Shown: positions 1 through 6,674, counted from the first letter of the stretch. The stretch is DNA of 11,319 nucleotides from Dehalococcoidia bacterium (GCA_030602865.1 JAUVYX010000009.1:1-11319), one strand, 5' to 3'. A program made the numbers and translations. Notes: a model not told the origin generated them from the sequence alone.

Positions 1-1
1 A

Positions 2-319
2 TATACTAATGATATGCTTTCAACAGATAAATGCAATGCCAGTAACATATCTCCGGCAAAAAGAAGTGATGCCATTATTGGTACCTGCCCCGAAAAAAAC
101 TCCAACAGCAAAGCCTTCAGTGACAACCGTATCCACATCAAACAGGGAAGGCAGACTGTTCGCATAACTGTAACTATCACTACTGAGCAGCATCAGCATT
201 TACGGTCACTGGCAGATTCCAGCGGCTTCAACGCCTCGGAGCTTGTTCGTTATGCCCTGCTGCAGTTGTTTCGTAATCCCTGCATTTTTCTGTCAGCTGA
301 AAACACAGACGATGGCTAG
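2..319 (+). CDS. Ribbon-helix-helix (CopG/Arc-like) DNA-binding protein, possibly 5'-truncated
   Basis: The first ATG is at 14, giving 101 residues, but the frame is open to the left window edge and no Shine-Dalgarno precedes that ATG, so the true start may lie outside the window. The N-terminal 45 residues are unremarkable. Residues about 48-88 read as a ribbon-helix-helix fold: a short strand (VRITVTITTEQ), a helix (HQHLRSLADSSG) and a second helix beginning FNASELVRYALLQLF. Such proteins bind DNA as dimers and commonly act as repressors or accessory factors on plasmids, phages and integrative elements. It sits upstream of a recombination-directionality-like gene on the same strand, so a regulatory role in that element is a reasonable inference. 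No target site was identified. Confidence 0.5.
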   Translation, partial: YTNDMLSTDKCNASNISPAKRSDAIIGTCPEKNSNSKAFSDNRIHIKQGRQTVRITVTITTEQHQHLRSLADSSGFNASELVRYALLQLFRNPCIFLSAENTDDG

Positions 320-427
320 GACATATTTAGAAAGCCTGCTGGCAATCAGGACCGGCAGGTCAGAGGAAATAATCACGTCCTTTACTACCCACGATAGAGC
401 GGGTGAGGACGGAAGGAGAATGAAATC

Positions 428-1540
428 ATGCCGATTAAAGGAATATCAGACCAATTTAGACTACCTCGCCTGGGCAAAATCAGGCTGGGGATAATGGTGG
501 AGAATGACAGGGAGCCATATCCTCAGCCCGTTGACTATTTTGTCTGTCCTGAGCAGGTGCGGAAGGTGTTCGGTGAAAAACCACGGGAGCTTCCTATCAT
601 GTTTCCATCGGAGGATGATGAAAAGTGGGCTTCCCAGTTCTACCGCTGCTATTCACGGTCCCGTGGACTGGTCTGCAAGGGAGATGGGCAGACGGCATCC
701 GCCCTGGTGGATAAACACACGGGGCACCTTGCCCATAAATACTCGCATCGCACCGAGGTTAAGGAAATAAACTGCACCCCTGATCGTTGTCCTGCCTACG
801 GCAACGGGCGTTGTCGCCGTGTGATGAATTTGCAGTTCCTGCTTCCCGACGTGTCCGGGCTGGGGATATGGCAACTCGATAGCTCCAGCTATCACAGTAT
901 CAGCAACGTGAACTCGGGGATAAGGCTGGTGAAATCACTTTGTGGGCATATCTCCATGATTCCGCTGGTGCTGAGGCTTATTTCTCAGCGGGCGCATCCC
1001 AACGGCGTCGGTAAAACGGTCTATGTCCTCTCACTGGACATGGTCGGCACGCTGGCTGACCTGATGCAGGCAGAGAAGCAGCATTCGTGGAAGGTATCCC
1101 TGCCGGATTCCGATGACGAGGCTCCAGACGACCTTTTCCCAGGAGAGGTGCTGGAAGAGTTATCTGCTTGCCAGGTGATGGCAGATAACCCTGCTTATAA
1201 AAGCATAAGCGTAAGCGATAATAATAATTCAAGAGATAATATAAGCATTAACAAAAGCTTAAGCTTAAGCTTAAGCAGAGAAAATAGAACTGGACAGCAT
1301 CATGAAAAGGAGGTTTCGCCATGTGGCTCAAGCTCAAGGAAGGACAAAGCTTACAGGCATCCATCGACATCTCAAGCATTAAAAGCGTCGCCAAGCACTG
1401 GACGGGCAGCCGGCTTGAACCGTGCATGGGAGAGGGCTGTCCCTGCTGTCTCAGACGACTGCCACGGCGCTGGAGATACCAGGTCAGCCTCTTTGCAGAG
1501 GGGGAGGAGCAGAGCTGGGAATTTGGAGAGGAATCGATGA
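428..1540 (+). CDS. Gp3-like recombination directionality factor (putative), with an odd C-terminal extension
   Basis: The ORF encodes 370 residues. Its ATG is preceded by GGAAGGAG about 10 bases upstream. The N-terminal 260 residues resemble the phiC31 Gp3-type recombination directionality factor family, often annotated 'hydrolase or metal-binding protein': a PIKG start, a YPQPVDYF block near residues 31-38, an FYRCYSRSRGLVCKGDG block at 71-87, and a cysteine cluster C116-x4-C121-x7-C129 that with C74 or C83 could bind zinc. A hydrophobic LQFLLPDVSGLGIWQL stretch follows at 135-150. In that family the protein switches a serine integrase from integration to excision; no integrase is in this window. 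From about residue 262 the sequence becomes Asn/Ser- then Arg/Ser-rich, and its last 220 bases overlap the next gene. That tail looks like out-of-frame reading after loss of an earlier stop. Family assignment is from memory of motifs, not a search. Confidence 0.6.
   Translation: MPIKGISDQFRLPRLGKIRLGIMVENDREPYPQPVDYFVCPEQVRKVFGEKPRELPIMFPSEDDEKWASQFYRCYSRSRGLVCKGDGQTASALVDKHTGHLAHKYSHRTEVKEINCTPDRCPAYGNGRCRRVMNLQFLLPDVSGLGIWQLDSSSYHSISNVNSGIRLVKSLCGHISMIPLVLRLISQRAHPNGVGKTVYVLSLDMVGTLADLMQAEKQHSWKVSLPDSDDEAPDDLFPGEVLEELSACQVMADNPAYKSISVSDNNNSRDNISINKSLSLSLSRENRTGQHHEKEVSPCGSSSRKDKAYRHPSTSQALKASPSTGRAAGLNRAWERAVPAVSDDCHGAGDTRSASLQRGRSRAGNLERNR
1236..1276 (+). repeat. Short low-complexity AAGCTT/TTAAGC tract inside the RDF-like ORF
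   Basis: Three consecutive AAGCTT hexamers, preceded by AT-rich sequence, encode an SLSLSLS stretch. Because the unit is six bases, copy-number change would not shift the frame. It marks where the conserved part of the RDF-like protein ends and the dubious C-terminal extension begins. Confidence 0.55.
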
Positions 1541-1761
1541 AGGATATTCAGCGGATAAGACACGACGATAACCGGATAAAGGTCACCATCGCCCGAAGCG
1601 GGCAGGGGAAGAGTACTCGCTATAAAGTCCTGCAGAGTGGCGTGCAGTGTACTGAGCAGGGGGAAGATGAGCCAGGGTCGGAGATTAAAGGTGGTGTCGG
1701 GACTTTGCGACTTGTAAATAAATATACAGTGGGAAGATATGGACACCTCGTCAGGCATTAG
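1321..1761 (+). CDS. Small Cys-cluster protein of a mobile-element module, unknown function
   Basis: The ORF encodes 146 residues. The start is well supported: AAAAGGAGG lies 7 bases before the ATG, the strongest ribosome binding site in the left third of the window. Residues 25-43 carry H26-W27 and then C35-x4-C40-x-C42-C43, spaced like a small zinc-binding knuckle. An R/W/Y-rich strand (RRWRYQVSLF) and an acidic segment (EEQSWEFGEES) follow, then a basic segment (KVTIARSGQGKSTRYKV). The His...CxxxxCPxC layout followed by beta strands recalls small zinc-containing proteins of phages and integrative elements, possibly nucleic-acid binding. I do not recognise a named family. It overlaps the 3' end of the RDF-like ORF by 220 bases, and its frame has the more protein-like composition in the overlap. 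Confidence 0.65.
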   Translation: MWLKLKEGQSLQASIDISSIKSVAKHWTGSRLEPCMGEGCPCCLRRLPRRWRYQVSLFAEGEEQSWEFGEESMKDIQRIRHDDNRIKVTIARSGQGKSTRYKVLQSGVQCTEQGEDEPGSEIKGGVGTLRLVNKYTVGRYGHLVRH

Positions 1762-1831
1762 GGCATGAGAGCGGATGGGACGCTATAGAGTTTTCATGGT
1801 GAAATCAGTCATGAAAAAGGAGAAGTCAGCT

Positions 1832-2065
1832 ATGAAAGACAGGTTAAAGGTGCTGTATGTGGCGCTGGAGAAAGGGAACTACGAATTGGCAGCACATGCG
1901 CTGGTCTATGGCATGGTGAAGGCGAGCATAGATATGAAGGACCCCATCCTTTGTCATTGCGAGGAGCCGAAAGGCGACGAAGCAATCTGTGATGAGGGGT
2001 GTTTGGGGACTCGTAAGGCAGGGAAGCCCTGCCCCACCCGGATTGCCGCGCTGCGCTCGCAATGA
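1832..2065 (+). CDS. Small protein whose C-terminus is encoded by an inserted repeat
   Basis: I chose the ATG at 1832 because AAGGAG lies 9 bases upstream. An in-frame ATG at 1775 would add 19 residues but has no comparable site. The first 40 residues (beginning MKDRLKVLYVALEKGNYELA) look like a genuine short helical protein that would normally end soon after. At 1953 the reading frame enters family-A repeat A1, and the remaining 37 or so residues (HCEEPKGDEAI...RIAALRSQ) are a translation of that repeat. The stop TGA lies in the repeat's terminal AATGAC. The gene was therefore probably altered by repeat insertion and may be non-functional. The domain is not one I can name. It closes the 428-1761 gene series. 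Confidence 0.5.
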   Translation: MKDRLKVLYVALEKGNYELAAHALVYGMVKASIDMKDPILCHCEEPKGDEAICDEGCLGTRKAGKPCPTRIAALRSQ

Positions 2066-2066
2066 C
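1953..2066. repeat. Family-A palindromic repeat, copy A1 (114 bp, intact)
   Basis: It begins gtcattgcgag and ends ctcgcaatgac, a perfect 11-bp terminal inverted repeat. Just inside are the conserved blocks gacgaagcaatc on the left and gattgccgcgctgcgctc on the right. It has no coding capacity for a transposase, so it is a MITE/REP-like element. It is inserted in the 3' part of the small ORF that starts at 1832. Confidence 0.8.
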
Positions 2067-2111
2067 GGGGAAAGAGACGGAGTACTGAAGACAGGAATGA
2101 CAACTTCAACC

Positions 2112-2122
2112 ATGTCATACCC
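2112..2122 (+). repeat. Family-B left-end fragment
   Basis: tgtcatacccg matches the left terminus of family B but continues into unrelated sequence. It lies 22 bases before the full copy B1 and looks like a stub left by an earlier insertion or recombination. Confidence 0.45.
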
Positions 2123-2133
2123 GTTATTCTTCT

Positions 2134-2293
2134 TGTCATACTCGCGGAAGCGGGTATCCACCATCAGGCTCGCTTTAAGGCGGTGAGTTCAATATTTAAA
2201 AGAAGGTTGTTTATAGTGCTGTTATCCTTGAGGGGGTGATTGCATTCGCAGTGGCGAATACCCGGGTAGATTCCTGCTTTCGCAGGAATGACA
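2134..2293 (+). repeat. Family-B three-hairpin repeat, copy B1 (interior diverged)
   Basis: The left end tgtcatactcgcggaagcg folds as ATACTCGC/GCGGGTAT with a GGAA loop. The central ATTCGC-AGTG-GCGAAT hairpin and the right end ATTCCTGC-TTTC-GCAGGAAT followed by gaca are all present. Between left and centre it lacks the 'gtttcgaag...acggaggac' block shared by B2-B4 and has unrelated sequence instead, so it may be chimeric. Its left flank ('ccatcaggctcg') matches B4 rather than B2 and B3. Confidence 0.8.
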
Positions 2294-2375
2294 AAGGGAA
2301 GCAGGAATGACAAAGGGAAGCAGGAATGACAAAGGGAAGCAGGAATGACAAAGGGAAGCAGGAATGACAAGGAAG
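2283..2375 (+). repeat. 19-bp tandem array at the B1 right end (five copies)
   Basis: The unit caggaatgacaaagggaag begins at 2283, 2302, 2321 and 2340; a fifth shortened copy starts at 2359. The unit joins the terminal caggaatgac of family B to the aaagggag flank that also follows B2 and B3, so the array is an expansion of a boundary sequence rather than an independent satellite. Confidence 0.9.
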
Positions 2376-2419
2376 ATCAAAAATTAAAAATAAAAAGTTA
2401 AAGATTGGGAAAGGGAGAG
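2358..2419 (+). repeat. Family-C repeat, copy C1 (62 bp)
   Basis: It aligns without gaps to 10675-10736. The last 29 bases (from taaaaagttaaagatt) differ at one position, and the first part (gcaggaatgac...gaagat) is looser. It directly follows the 19-bp array. Confidence 0.7.
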
Positions 2420-2508
2420 AGAGGATGGGGTTTGCAGGATACAAGCCATGGATGGAAGCATGACAATTTCTGAGAGCAAGAAAATAAGGCGAGGTTTAAA
2501 AAACAATA

Positions 2509-2871
2509 GTGGTAAAAAAAGGAGGTCAGAAGGGTAATCAGAACGCCCGCAAGCACGGGTTCTACAGCCATGCTCTGACCGAGGCGGAAAAGCTTCTTAT
2601 GGAGGAGGCGCTGGAGTTGCAGGGACTGGACCAGGAAATAGCCCTGCTGAGAATGAAGCTGGCAGAACTGGTTAAGGATTGCCCTGACCGAATTGACCTG
2701 TATCTTGCGGCGGCAAATACCATCGCTCGACTGGTGACGACCAGGTATCAGATAAACAAGGAGCAGAAGAATTCGCTCAGGGAGGCGATATCAAAGGTGC
2801 TGAGCGATGTGGCTGCTCCGCTGGGTATCGGAGTGGGAATAGGTGCCGGTATGAAGCTGACAGGCAAATAA
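2509..2871 (+). CDS. GNQNARKHG-motif small protein of phage/mobile-element type, unknown function
   Basis: The ORF encodes 120 residues from a GTG start. A GAGGT lies about 13 bases upstream, a longer spacing than usual, but no better in-frame start exists before the conserved motif. Residues 5-20 read GGQKGNQNARKHGFYS, a basic Gly/Asn-rich N-terminal motif seen in small phage and mobile-element proteins, including some labelled terminase small subunit. A charged helical body follows (residues 22-58), then a second helical region (DRIDLYLAAANTIARLV, 60-76; QINKEQKNSLREAISKVL, 81-98) and a Gly-rich tail (GIGVGIGAGMKLTGK). I recall similar proteins in Chloroflexota genomes but cannot assign a function. 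It lies 443 bases beyond the preceding gene, separated by repeats. Confidence 0.65.
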   Translation: MVKKGGQKGNQNARKHGFYSHALTEAEKLLMEEALELQGLDQEIALLRMKLAELVKDCPDRIDLYLAAANTIARLVTTRYQINKEQKNSLREAISKVLSDVAAPLGIGVGIGAGMKLTGK

Positions 2872-3052
2872 AGGGACATATAGCTTATAGCAAGAAGGTG
2901 ATACCTTATAGTGACTAGTGCCTCCTAATTCTTGACCCAAACTCTAAGCACTAATTTCTAAACTCTAAACAAATTCAAAGTACCAGGCTCTAAATCCAAA
3001 ACTCAATGACTCCGCACCGATTTCTCGTAGCTCGTGGCTCCTCTCCACCCCG
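2872..3052. other. Non-coding gap with short CTCTAA iterations
   Basis: I see no gene here. There is a small AAGGT-GAT-ACCTT hairpin at 2895-2907 with no T-tract, and a run in which CTCTAA recurs at 2942, 2963 and 2988 with a related TTCTAA between them, all in AT-rich sequence. It looks like degenerate intergenic repeat material. Confidence 0.4.
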
Positions 3053-3076
3053 ATACCGGGTAGATTCCTGCTTTCG
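3053..3076 (+). repeat. Family-B right-end fragment
   Basis: ataccgggtagattcctg followed by ctttcg matches the segment before the right-hand hairpin of family B but stops before the second arm. It is a truncated copy. Confidence 0.6.
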
Positions 3077-3092
3077 AGGGCACTTTCCACTT

Positions 3093-3138
3093 GTCATTGC
3101 GAGGAATATTAACAACGGAGTAATTCCTCAACCTCGCC
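3093..3138 (+). repeat. Family-A left-type 46-bp unit upstream of A2
   Basis: gtcattgcgaggaatatt...aacaacggagtaattcc is a variant family-A left end. It is exactly 46 bp from the start of copy A2, the same spacing as the tandem units at 7919, 7965 and 8011. Confidence 0.65.
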
Positions 3139-3277
3139 GTCATTGCGAGGAGTCGATAGACGACGAAGCAATCTGGGAGGTATGGTGTTCTGGTGGTGTA
3201 ATGCAATGGCCGCAGGGTTTTTCTATACCCGTCCCGACACGCATCCGCCCAGATTGCCGCGCTGCGCTTGTAATGAC
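3139..3277. repeat. Family-A palindromic repeat, copy A2 (139 bp)
   Basis: It starts gtcattgcgaggagtcgata with gacgaagcaatctggg and ends cccagattgccgcgctgcgc...taatgac. The outer arms match at 9 of 11 positions. The interior differs from A1 in sequence and length, so only the ends are conserved. Confidence 0.75.
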
Positions 3278-3293
3278 GATAATCACCCTCATA

Positions 3294-3442
3294 TGTCATA
3301 CCCGCGGAAACAAGTATCCACACCAAAGTTAGCTTGAAAGATGAAAGGTAGATAATACGGTTTCGAAGCGAGACGGAGGACCGAGGGAATACATTCGCAG
3401 TAGCGAATACCCGGGTAGATTCCTGCTTTCGCAGGAATGACA
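3294..3442 (+). repeat. Family-B three-hairpin repeat, copy B2
   Basis: The left hairpin is degenerate (ATACCCGC is opposed by a mutated arm). The conserved internal block gtttcgaagcgagacggagg, the central ATTCGC-AGTA-GCGAAT hairpin and the right hairpin ATTCCTGC/GCAGGAAT are intact. A partial second caggaat follows after aaaagggagtg. Confidence 0.75.
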
Positions 3443-3464
3443 AAAGGGAGTGCAGGAATAATAA

Positions 3465-3491
3465 GAAGGGGTGCTATTTATACACCCCTTC
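3465..3491 (-). terminator. Probable terminator of the TRAP operon
   Basis: A perfect 9-bp stem GAAGGGGTG / CACCCCTTC encloses a 9-base AT-rich loop, 36 bases past the stop of dctM. Reading on the - strand, the stem is followed by a T-rich TTATTATTCC. Reading on the + strand it is followed by a T-rich run around TTTATGTTTTATT, so it could work in both directions. Confidence 0.65.
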
Positions 3492-3526
3492 CTGTTTATG
3501 TTTTATTAGCAGATATGTTTACTCTA

Positions 3527-4864
3527 TTACCTTATCATCTTGCCTGGCAGCCACAGGATTATCTGAGGGAATATCACGCACAGGATAATTCCTACGATAA
3601 TAAGACCGATAAAGGGAAAGACACCCCGGATTATGTCGGCTGTAGTCACCTCCAACTCAGGGGGGGCTGAACCTTTAACGAAGAATATGGCAGGAGCCAT
3701 GGGAGGAGTATTGAATGCCATCTGGAGATTAATACATATCATCATTGCAAACCAGAGAGGGTTGAAATCTAAAGCAAGGGCCAATGGGGAAATTATCGGG
3801 ATTATGATGAACAGGATTCCTATCCAGTCAATGAAGAAACCGAGGATGAAGACGATGAACATAATCACGGCAAAAGCACCCCACCGTCCGAAAGGAGCAT
3901 TCATGATGTAATGCTCTACTACATCTCCACAACCCAGGCTGAGAAATATACCTACGAAGGCAAAGGACATTGTCCCTATGAAAGCAACGAAGGCGTAGAT
4001 TCTCAGTGTTTCAAGAGTGATATCTTTTAGTAAATGCCAGCTATACTTGCGGTGGGCGACAACCAGGAGTGTTGATGCTATGGCACCTACGGCTGATGCC
4101 TCAGTAGGCGAGGCAATACCGAGAAAAATAACACCAAGAACAGAAAAGACAATTATTGCTGGTGGCACCAGTGAGACAACAAGCATTCTTACTTTCTTCA
4201 AAAAGGGGACTGTTCTGTCTTCAACAGGGACCACTGGAGCGATACCTTTTTGAAAGAAACAACGTATAGCAATGTAGCTAACATATAGCAAAGAAAGAAG
4301 AAGCCCTGGTCCAAAGGCTGCCATAAACAGCTTGCCTACCGAGATCTGAGCCATGGGCCCATAAATTACCAGCATAATGCTTGGTGGAATAAGAATACCC
4401 AGTGTTCCACCAACAGCACAGGAGCCGGCGGCCAGGCTTTTACTGTAACCTCGCTTTATCATCGAGGGGAGAGCAACCAGGGTTAACATAGTAACCGAGG
4501 CGGCAATTACTCCCACACAGGCAGCCATAACAGTACCTACCAGTATAGTTGTTATAGCAAGACCACCCCTAAACCCTCCAAACCATAGGAACAGGGCGCT
4601 ATACATATCTTCCACTATTCCTGAACGCTCCAGCATAAGGCCCATAAAAACAAACATCGGCAGCGCCAGAAGGCTGTAGCTTTGCGCCAAATTATATATG
4701 CGCATATAGAGTATCTCGAATGTTGTCGTCGGGGATAAACATAAATAACCAACGATAAGCGCTATAGCGCCAACGACAGCACCGATATAGTAACCGCTCA
4801 AGACGGCAAGCAGGATGCCACCGAGCATTATCAGGGTAATAACTTCGGGACTCAGATTAATCAT
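3527..4864 (-). CDS. dctM: TRAP transporter large membrane subunit DctM
   Basis: The ORF encodes 445 residues, normal for the family (about 425-450). This subunit forms the sodium-coupled translocation path of a tripartite ATP-independent periplasmic transporter. The protein is almost entirely hydrophobic, with about a dozen membrane segments. Family landmarks are visible: GGTLGILIPPSI (152-163), GIASPTEASAVG (249-260) and, near the C-terminus, NLQMAFNTPPMAPAIFFVKG. The ATG overlaps the stop of dctQ (ATGATTAA, 8 bases), implying translational coupling; AAGGA lies 9 bases upstream. It is the last gene of the dctP-dctQ-dctM operon, and a terminator hairpin lies 36 bases beyond. The substrate is set by the binding protein and cannot be read here. 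Confidence 0.95.
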   Translation of the reverse strand: MINLSPEVITLIMLGGILLAVLSGYYIGAVVGAIALIVGYLCLSPTTTFEILYMRIYNLAQSYSLLALPMFVFMGLMLERSGIVEDMYSALFLWFGGFRGGLAITTILVGTVMAACVGVIAASVTMLTLVALPSMIKRGYSKSLAAGSCAVGGTLGILIPPSIMLVIYGPMAQISVGKLFMAAFGPGLLLSLLYVSYIAIRCFFQKGIAPVVPVEDRTVPFLKKVRMLVVSLVPPAIIVFSVLGVIFLGIASPTEASAVGAIASTLLVVAHRKYSWHLLKDITLETLRIYAFVAFIGTMSFAFVGIFLSLGCGDVVEHYIMNAPFGRWGAFAVIMFIVFILGFFIDWIGILFIIIPIISPLALALDFNPLWFAMMICINLQMAFNTPPMAPAIFFVKGSAPPELEVTTADIIRGVFPFIGLIIVGIILCVIFPQIILWLPGKMIR

Positions 4865-5366
4865 AAGGTTTATTCCTTACTAGCAGGTATAAATCACGGA
4901 AAAATTGAGCTAAACATTGGAGGGCAAAGATGCATAGTCCTACAACCATTACTGTTCTAAAGGGAGCCGCCGGAGGATACCACCAGCTCTCAATTCTTAC
5001 CTCGCCCGTTACCCATGACTTCACCGCCCATTGGAAAGAGGTATTTATCAATACATAAAGCAATGGGAAAAGCAATAGCAGGCAGAAAACAACGTCAATA
5101 ACTGCCTTTTTTCGTGCAGATAATTTTACATATATAACATCAATTCTAAGGTGCCCCTGATGAAGATGAACATATCCCCAACCCATAAAAATGATAGTGC
5201 CACCGAGCATCATGCCGACAAGATGTGCCCATGTTGTTGGGGCATCGAAAACATATCTCATCATGGTTTCATAGCCCAGTATCAGGATGAGAGCAACACA
5301 AGCCCAACTGAATATTTTCCCGGTGTACTCGCTAATTGAATCAATAACTTTTAGTACTTTTTTCAA
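4857..5366 (-). CDS. dctQ: TRAP transporter small membrane subunit DctQ
   Basis: This is the small four-helix subunit that pairs with DctM. Four hydrophobic segments are visible (ending near FSWACVALILILGY, then MMLGGTIIFMGWGYV, VVFCLLLLFPLLYVLI, and TVMVVGLCIFALQCLAQFF), with the charged H-x-R-I-D segment (HLRIDVIYVKLS) between helices 2 and 3 that is typical of DctQ. The longest frame starts with a GTG at 5390, but that codon lies inside the right arm of a perfect hairpin and has no Shine-Dalgarno. I prefer the in-frame TTG at 5366-5364, which has GTGAGG ending 5 bases upstream and gives 169 residues instead of 177. The gene overlaps dctM by 8 bases. Confidence 0.9.
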   Translation of the reverse strand: MKKVLKVIDSISEYTGKIFSWACVALILILGYETMMRYVFDAPTTWAHLVGMMLGGTIIFMGWGYVHLHQGHLRIDVIYVKLSARKKAVIDVVFCLLLLFPLLYVLINTSFQWAVKSWVTGEVRIESWWYPPAAPFRTVMVVGLCIFALQCLAQFFRDLYLLVRNKPYD

Positions 5367-5379
5367 TATTGCCTCACAA

Positions 5380-5420
5380 TTACCCCTCACCCTGGGTAGG
5401 GTACCCAGGGTGAGGGGTAA
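5380..5420 (-). promoter_or_regulatory. Perfect 19-bp stem-loop between dctP and dctQ
   Basis: The arms TTACCCCTCACCCTGGGTA (5380-5398) and TACCCAGGGTGAGGGGTAA (5402-5420) are perfectly complementary around a 3-base loop. No T-tract follows on the - strand, so it is not a standard terminator. In transporter operons such hairpins commonly protect the binding-protein mRNA or limit expression of the downstream membrane genes. That role is inferred from position. Confidence 0.8.
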
Positions 5421-5453
5421 AACTTAATGTCTCTTGGACCTGTTTATATTTAG

Positions 5454-6533
5454 CTATAGGCGCGGAAACGCTAAGCGTACAGCCTGTTGATAAGCATACA
5501 TGGAGTCGTATACCTCGGCATATAGAGGATCCTTGGATTTGGCTTCAGCGTAGAATGCAGCCGATTCTATAGCATATGCATCTTCTATCTCATCGGAAAG
5601 GAATTCTACCTGACAGCCATAGTCTACGAACTTTTGGGTAGACTCTACATCGTTGGCCACAAAGTACCAGTAAACCTTGAGCACCAGGGCCTTGAATTCG
5701 TTTTCTACTATAAGCTGGAGGTCAGCTGGCAGTGCATCCCATTCATCCTGGTTAACATATGCGTTCTGCCATTCCATTGGCTGACGTGTCCCTGAGAGAT
5801 AGACATAGTGAGCTACTTCCTGGTCTGCACCATCCCAGTTACCCGTTGGGTTAGTATGATCAAAGGCATCGATTACGCCTCGTTGCATTGATTCATAGAT
5901 TTCAACAGAGGGGAAGTGTACCATTGAGATACCCATCCTTGCCAGAATTTCACCGCCATCACCAAAAGCGCGCATTTTCAGCCCTTGAAGGTCATCCAGT
6001 GTGGTTACTTCCTTGCTGGAAGACATGAATATCTCCGGAGTCAGCATAATCCCGCAACCCGGGAGCATGTGCACATTCATCCCGGAAACCATCTTGTCCA
6101 TCAGTGCTGTGCCACCACCTGTTTCCATCCAGCCGAGAAACTCGATAGGAGACATCCCGCCCGAAACATAGGTAAACAGACTGGCAGCGGGAAAGTGTGT
6201 CACCCAATACCCGGGGCAATTTAAGCCAAAGGCTATGGCGCCGGTATCTGCCGCGTCAAGTTCTGTTTCCGCGGGTATAATACCACCTGCAGAGTACAAG
6301 TTAATCTCTAACCGTCCACCGCTGGCAACTTTAATTCTTTCACAGGCTTCTTTCTCCATTGCGTATGCAGGTGATGATGGCTCCGCATGGGTTTGTCCAA
6401 CCCACTTAATTACTTCACCTGCAGGAGCAGGGGTAGGTGCCTCACCAGCAGGTGCTTTAGGGGCACAACCAGCAGCAACCATGCTGATAACCAACATCGC
6501 TGCCATTAATATTATAACTACTTTTGATTTCAC
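5454..6533 (-). CDS. dctP: TRAP transporter substrate-binding lipoprotein DctP
   Basis: The ORF encodes 359 residues from a GTG start with AAGGAGGA 9 bases upstream. The N-terminus is a lipoprotein signal: a basic MKSK, a hydrophobic stretch, and the lipobox VAAGC with C23 as the lipidated cysteine, then an Ala/Pro/Glu linker (24-41). The mature part matches the DctP fold, with the signature GLKMRAFGDGGEILARMG near 184-201 (R188 is the position that usually pairs with a substrate carboxylate) and EIYESMQRGVIDAFDHTNPT at 211-230. The latter pattern is closest, from memory, to the TakP/2-oxo-acid and 'mannitol/chloroaromatic' group. As the first gene it supplies the extracytoplasmic receptor for DctQM. 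An adjacent 2-hydroxyacid dehydrogenase supports, but does not prove, an organic-acid ligand. Confidence 0.95.
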   Translation of the reverse strand: MKSKVVIILMAAMLVISMVAAGCAPKAPAGEAPTPAPAGEVIKWVGQTHAEPSSPAYAMEKEACERIKVASGGRLEINLYSAGGIIPAETELDAADTGAIAFGLNCPGYWVTHFPAASLFTYVSGGMSPIEFLGWMETGGGTALMDKMVSGMNVHMLPGCGIMLTPEIFMSSSKEVTTLDDLQGLKMRAFGDGGEILARMGISMVHFPSVEIYESMQRGVIDAFDHTNPTGNWDGADQEVAHYVYLSGTRQPMEWQNAYVNQDEWDALPADLQLIVENEFKALVLKVYWYFVANDVESTQKFVDYGCQVEFLSDEIEDAYAIESAAFYAEAKSKDPLYAEVYDSMYAYQQAVRLAFPRL

Positions 6534-6590
6534 TTTATCTGTTCCTCCTTTTTATAAATCCAATCCTTAGTGATATTCATCATCTTTCTG

Positions 6591-6608
6591 CTACATAGAC
6601 AGCCTCCT
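6591..6608 (-). promoter_or_regulatory. Shine-Dalgarno followed by ATG-TAG in the dctP leader
   Basis: On the - strand AGGAGG (6608-6603) is followed 6 bases later by ATG (6596-6594) and immediately by TAG (6593-6591). This is an ideal initiation site with a stop as the second codon, 40-some bases upstream of the dctP ribosome binding site. It could be a regulatory start-stop element or the relic of a lost gene start. Confidence 0.45.
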
Positions 6609-6674
6609 CTAATCATTCACTATAATTAGACTCCATTATTTACCTGTCAATAACTAAACAAACGATACATTCAT

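Noticed and set aside
243..494. An 83-residue + strand ORF, including a possible internal start at 312 overlapping the stop of the ribbon-helix-helix gene
   Set aside because: It overlaps both neighbouring genes, has no ribosome binding site at either start, and its composition does not suggest a fold.
1372..1758. A 128-residue - strand ORF opposite the Cys-cluster gene
   Set aside because: It is the antisense shadow of a gene with an excellent ribosome binding site and has none of its own.
2164..2444. Two - strand ORFs with repeating CHSCFPLSF / LLPFVIPA peptides that look like a repeat protein
   Set aside because: The periodicity is simply the translation of the non-coding 19-bp tandem array and the family-B right end.
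3003..3443. Overlapping ORFs on both strands across the A2/B2 region
   Set aside because: They consist almost wholly of family-A and family-B repeat sequence, with peptides such as FLRKQESTRVFAT recurring at each copy.
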